In this document: piece after piece, positions 60,589 through 62,840 of the stretch
Position numbering within the stretch: the stretch's first letter is position 1
Layout of the letters: the number at the start of each line of letters is the position of its first letter
NCBI GenBank assembly: GCA_009861545.1
Contig: VXME01000133.1
Span: forward strand, 1 to 62,840
Source: Acidobacteriota bacterium
GTDB taxonomy: Bacteria > Acidobacteriota > Vicinamibacteria > Vicinamibacterales > UBA8438
Direction of reading: 5' to 3'
DNA: 62,840 nt
Made by a program: the position numbers and the translations under genes
Notes under the pieces: generated by a model
The model's database searches: none
The model's input: only the letters and a program-made list of their open reading frames with translations
What the model was told of the DNA's origin: nothing

Positions 60589-60616
60589 TTGCATTCGGCG
60601 GCCTTTCGGCTACACT
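60589..60616 (+). promoter_or_regulatory. Possible promoter of the FMN dehydrogenase gene
   Basis: TTGCAT (60589-60594) and TACACT (60611-60616) are separated by 16 nt; the -10 is good, the -35 weak. It lies about 73 nt before the ATG at 60689. This is the best-looking promoter in the 225-nt divergent region but it is unverified. Confidence 0.35.
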
Positions 60617-60688
60617 CTTGCGGACCGTGGGCTGTCGCCGTTCGCGCACATTCCACGCGGCGCCGCGGGCCTGCGAGGAGAGCCGAGG

Positions 60689-62119
60689 ATGACTGGACGA
60701 AGACCGAATGCGAGTGTCCCCGATCGCGCAACGAGTCGGCGGGAGTTCTTCAAGCTGCTGGCGGCCAGCCCGTTCCTGGGCCTGGCCTCGGCGAACCTGC
60801 CGGCCAACTGGCAGCGCGCGCTCGCCCACGAGGCGGAGCGGGGCGCAGCCGCCGTCCCGCCGGCGCCGCACTGCGCCGAGTGCGGATCGGAGATCTTGCA
60901 GTCGCTCGTGCAGCCTCGGTTCAGCGCCGGCCAGGACCCCGTGCTGCCTCCCCAGAACGCGATCGAGGATCAACTGAAGGGGCAGGTCGTCGAATCGCCG
61001 GACGACGCGATCAACGTCTGGGACTTCGAGCGCGCGGCGCACGGCACCAACCTGGCCCAGCACTGGGACTACCTGCACATGGGGGTCGACGACTACGAGA
61101 CGCGCAGGGCGAACCGGGAGGGATTCCAGCGCCTGATGCTGCGGCCCCGGCGGCTCGGCGGCGAGGCGATGACGGAGATCGACACCTCGGTGGAGCTCTA
61201 TGGCCGCCGCTGGGCCTCGCCTCTCTTCCTGTGTCCGGTCGCGAGCCTCGAGGCCTATCACACAGAGGGCGAGAGCGGCGCGGCGCGGGCCGCGCGGCCC
61301 CGGGACATCCTGCAGATGCAGTCCCACCAGAGCTCGCAGTCGTACGTCGAGATCGCCGAGGCGCGCGGCGAGCCGCACTGGTTCCAGATCTACACGACGC
61401 CCGACTGGAACGTGAACAAGCGGGTCATCGACCGCGTCGCCGGCGCCGGCTGCCCCGCCCTGGTGTGGACCATCGACCTGCTGGGCGGCAGCAACCGCGA
61501 GCTGCAGCGGCGCACCCTGGCCGGCGAGGGCTATTCGTCGGTCCTCTGCCAGAGCTGCCACCAGCACCACCCGGACTACGTGCGGCCGATGCGGGCGGGC
61601 CTGGAAGGACCGGAAGGTCCGCGCTATCCCTACACCTGGGACTACATCAAGCGCCTCAAGGACGCGAGCGACATGAAGCTCATCCTGAAGGGCATCATGA
61701 CGGCCGAGGGCGCCGAGCAGGCGATCGAGCACGGCGCGGACGGCATCTTCGTGTCCAACCACGGCGGCCGGGCGGTGAACAGCATGTGGTCGTCGATCGA
61801 CTCGCTGCCCGAGGTCGTCAACGCCGTCCGGGGGCGGGTGCCGGTGTTCATCGACAGCGGCGTGCGCCGCGGCACCGACATCTTCAAGGCGCTGGCGCTG
61901 GGCGCCGACGCGGTCGGCATCGGCCGCCCCTACGTGTGGGGTCTCGGCGCCTTCGGCGAGGACGGCGCCGGGAAGGTAATGGACCTGATCCTCGCGGAGC
62001 TCCGGATCGCCATGCGGCAGACGCGCACGACGTCAACCGATCAGATCACGTCCCGCTTCGTCATGGAGGGGAAGAACCCCATCATGATGCGCGACAACCA
62101 GTTCGGCTTCGGGCTGTAG
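60689..62119 (+). CDS. Tat-exported FMN-dependent alpha-hydroxyacid dehydrogenase
   Basis: A 476-residue protein beginning with a clear twin-arginine signal (SRREFFKLLAASPFLGLASA, residues 16-35). The remainder is the FMN-binding TIM barrel of the lactate/glycolate oxidase family (FMN_dh): SPLFLCPVASLEAYHTEGES at the start of the barrel, WFQIYTTPD, KLILKGIMTAEGAEQAIEHG, and catalytic VSNHGGRAV with His and Arg. An N-terminal CAEC pair (residues 62-65) precedes the barrel. Oxidising L-lactate or a similar alpha-hydroxyacid is the likely reaction. Most relatives are cytoplasmic; the Tat signal indicates a folded, flavin-loaded enzyme sent to the periplasm. ATG 60689 follows GAGGAG. Confidence 0.9.
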   Translation: MTGRRPNASVPDRATSRREFFKLLAASPFLGLASANLPANWQRALAHEAERGAAAVPPAPHCAECGSEILQSLVQPRFSAGQDPVLPPQNAIEDQLKGQVVESPDDAINVWDFERAAHGTNLAQHWDYLHMGVDDYETRRANREGFQRLMLRPRRLGGEAMTEIDTSVELYGRRWASPLFLCPVASLEAYHTEGESGAARAARPRDILQMQSHQSSQSYVEIAEARGEPHWFQIYTTPDWNVNKRVIDRVAGAGCPALVWTIDLLGGSNRELQRRTLAGEGYSSVLCQSCHQHHPDYVRPMRAGLEGPEGPRYPYTWDYIKRLKDASDMKLILKGIMTAEGAEQAIEHGADGIFVSNHGGRAVNSMWSSIDSLPEVVNAVRGRVPVFIDSGVRRGTDIFKALALGADAVGIGRPYVWGLGAFGEDGAGKVMDLILAELRIAMRQTRTTSTDQITSRFVMEGKNPIMMRDNQFGFGL

Positions 62120-62211
62120 TCGGTCGGGGCAACGCCCCCGCGAACCCGTCGGCCGGGGCGGCGCTCGCTCGGTCCGGTCGCGCCCCGGCCTCGACTCGGA
62201 GGATCTCCAGG

Positions 62212-62790
62212 ATGCAGGTGGCCTTTCGCATACGTTTCCCGGCCCGCTTCGCGACCGCCGTTGCCATGGGTCTCGCACTGCTGGCCGGATCTCCGGCGGC
62301 GGCGCAGCAGTCCAACGTCGACTTCACCGTGTCCGGCACATCGACCGTCCGCGGCTGGACCTGCTCGGTGAGCGGGACGGCCGCGGTCGCGCCCGGCTCG
62401 TCCGCACCGGCGCCCGGCTTCGCCGATGGGGTGCAGTCGGCGATGCTCACCGTGCCGGTGGCCGACTTCGAGTGCCCCGACGAAACGATGACCGAGCATC
62501 TCATGGATGCCATGAAGCCGGCCGAGTTCGCCGAGATCACGTTCCAGCTCGACGGCTACGAGGCCGCAGGCGGCGGCGCCGATGCCAGCGGCGCGCTCAC
62601 CATCCTGGGCGTCACCAGGCCGGTGAGCTTTCCGATCTCGCTCTTGCCGTCCGGCGCGGGCGTCACGATCGCGGGCGAGGTCGGACTCGACATGACGGAG
62701 TACGGCGTGGAGCCGCCGGTCGTCCTGCTCGGTCTGCTGCGCGTCGGGCCGGAGATACGCATCCAGTTCGAGGGGCTCGTCATTCCCTAG
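62212..62790 (+). CDS. YceI-family periplasmic protein
   Basis: A 192-residue exported protein with a signal ending in SPAAAQQ near residue 31 and the YceI lipocalin-like beta-barrel: VDFTVSGTSTVRGWTCSVSGT at the start, VSFPISLLPSGAGVTIAGEV, and GLDMTEYGVEPP near the end. YceI proteins bind isoprenoid lipids in the periplasm and often accompany cytochromes. Start ATG 62212 follows GGAGGATCTCCAG. It is 92 nt after the FMN dehydrogenase, so it may share its transcript. The stop codon TAG is directly joined to the second palindromic repeat. Confidence 0.9.
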   Translation: MQVAFRIRFPARFATAVAMGLALLAGSPAAAQQSNVDFTVSGTSTVRGWTCSVSGTAAVAPGSSAPAPGFADGVQSAMLTVPVADFECPDETMTEHLMDAMKPAEFAEITFQLDGYEAAGGGADASGALTILGVTRPVSFPISLLPSGAGVTIAGEVGLDMTEYGVEPPVVLLGLLRVGPEIRIQFEGLVIP

Positions 62791-62840
62791 GAGTCTGCGC
62801 CGTAGAACGGCGTAGACTTTCTAGTCAGGCCCGGTTGGGC
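62790..62840 (+). repeat. Dispersed REP-like palindromic element, copy 2 (cut by window end)
   Basis: Second copy of the element at 28291-28342. The stem is AGTCTGCGCCG (62792-62802), loop TAGAA, CGGCGTAGACT (62808-62818): 11 pairs with one G-U, followed by TTCT. The tail CAGGCCCGGTTGGG continues as in copy 1 but is truncated at the window end. Like copy 1 it starts right after a TAG stop. Confidence 0.75.

Overview
The window is a high-GC stretch with dense short-spaced operons and strong GC bias at third positions. The gene families point to a Gram-negative bacterium resembling Acidobacteriota: an Oar-like TonB receptor with an N-terminal carboxypeptidase-regulatory domain, paired CRTAC1/TPR lipoproteins, DUF4159, DUF2891, DUF2934, PQQ dehydrogenase with diheme cytochrome c, and Tat-exported enzymes. 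This assignment is inference from family content only; no rRNA or tRNA gene is visible in the window. The first ~130 bases are almost pure G/C and look like a damaged contig end.

Layout. 1-4.7 kb: a partial two-repeat sensory-like gene, a VOC protein, a HigB-type toxin with a HigA-like antitoxin fused to an ImmA/IrrE metalloprotease domain, a decayed SoxC-like fragment, and an M50-like membrane protein. 4.7-15 kb: a four-gene minus-strand nitrate assimilation operon (NarK-type transporter, nitrite reductase/rubredoxin/Rieske/flavin reductase fusion, four-cluster ferredoxin/DmsC membrane-anchor fusion, Mo-bisMGD nitrate reductase), with a divergent alginate-export-family porin. 15-17.3 kb: a DUF4143 AAA ATPase and a Phd/PIN toxin-antitoxin pair with a perfect operator palindrome. 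17.3-21.4 kb: DUF4159, diheme cytochrome c, PQQ dehydrogenase and a small protein phosphatase.

21.7-39.1 kb: a surface/envelope region with an Oar-like receptor, two tandem CRTAC1 + TPR lipoprotein pairs (a duplicated cassette with a palindromic repeat between the copies), a convergent cytochrome/copper-monooxygenase-like/TPR fusion, an MFS permease, a membrane-anchored beta-propeller protein and a dimethylformamidase-like LamG protein. 39.3-41.4 kb: a small-protein/nucleotidyltransferase pair and an MFS permease. 41.4-55.7 kb: an alpha-glucan cluster (glgA, an NCS2 permease with an extra C-terminal domain, glgB, a DUF2934 protein, a sugar nucleotidyltransferase, a GAF-fused glycogen phosphorylase, malQ and a glgX-type debranching enzyme). 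55.7-62.8 kb: a PQQ-dehydrogenase remnant, an MBL hydrolase, a Phd/ParE pair, an LRR lipoprotein, DUF2891, DinB, a Tat-exported FMN alpha-hydroxyacid dehydrogenase and a YceI protein. A second copy of the palindromic repeat seen at 28.3 kb closes the window.

How they fit together: the nitrate operon encodes a complete path from uptake to ammonium. Its wiring is unusual: a reductase without an export signal is paired with a membrane quinol-type anchor, and the nitrite reductase carries its own electron-transfer chain. The glucan cluster encodes chain elongation, branching, phosphorolysis, debranching and disproportionation, but no ADP-glucose pyrophosphorylase (glgC) is in the window. The four toxin-antitoxin-like pairs and three gene remnants sit between these metabolic blocks.
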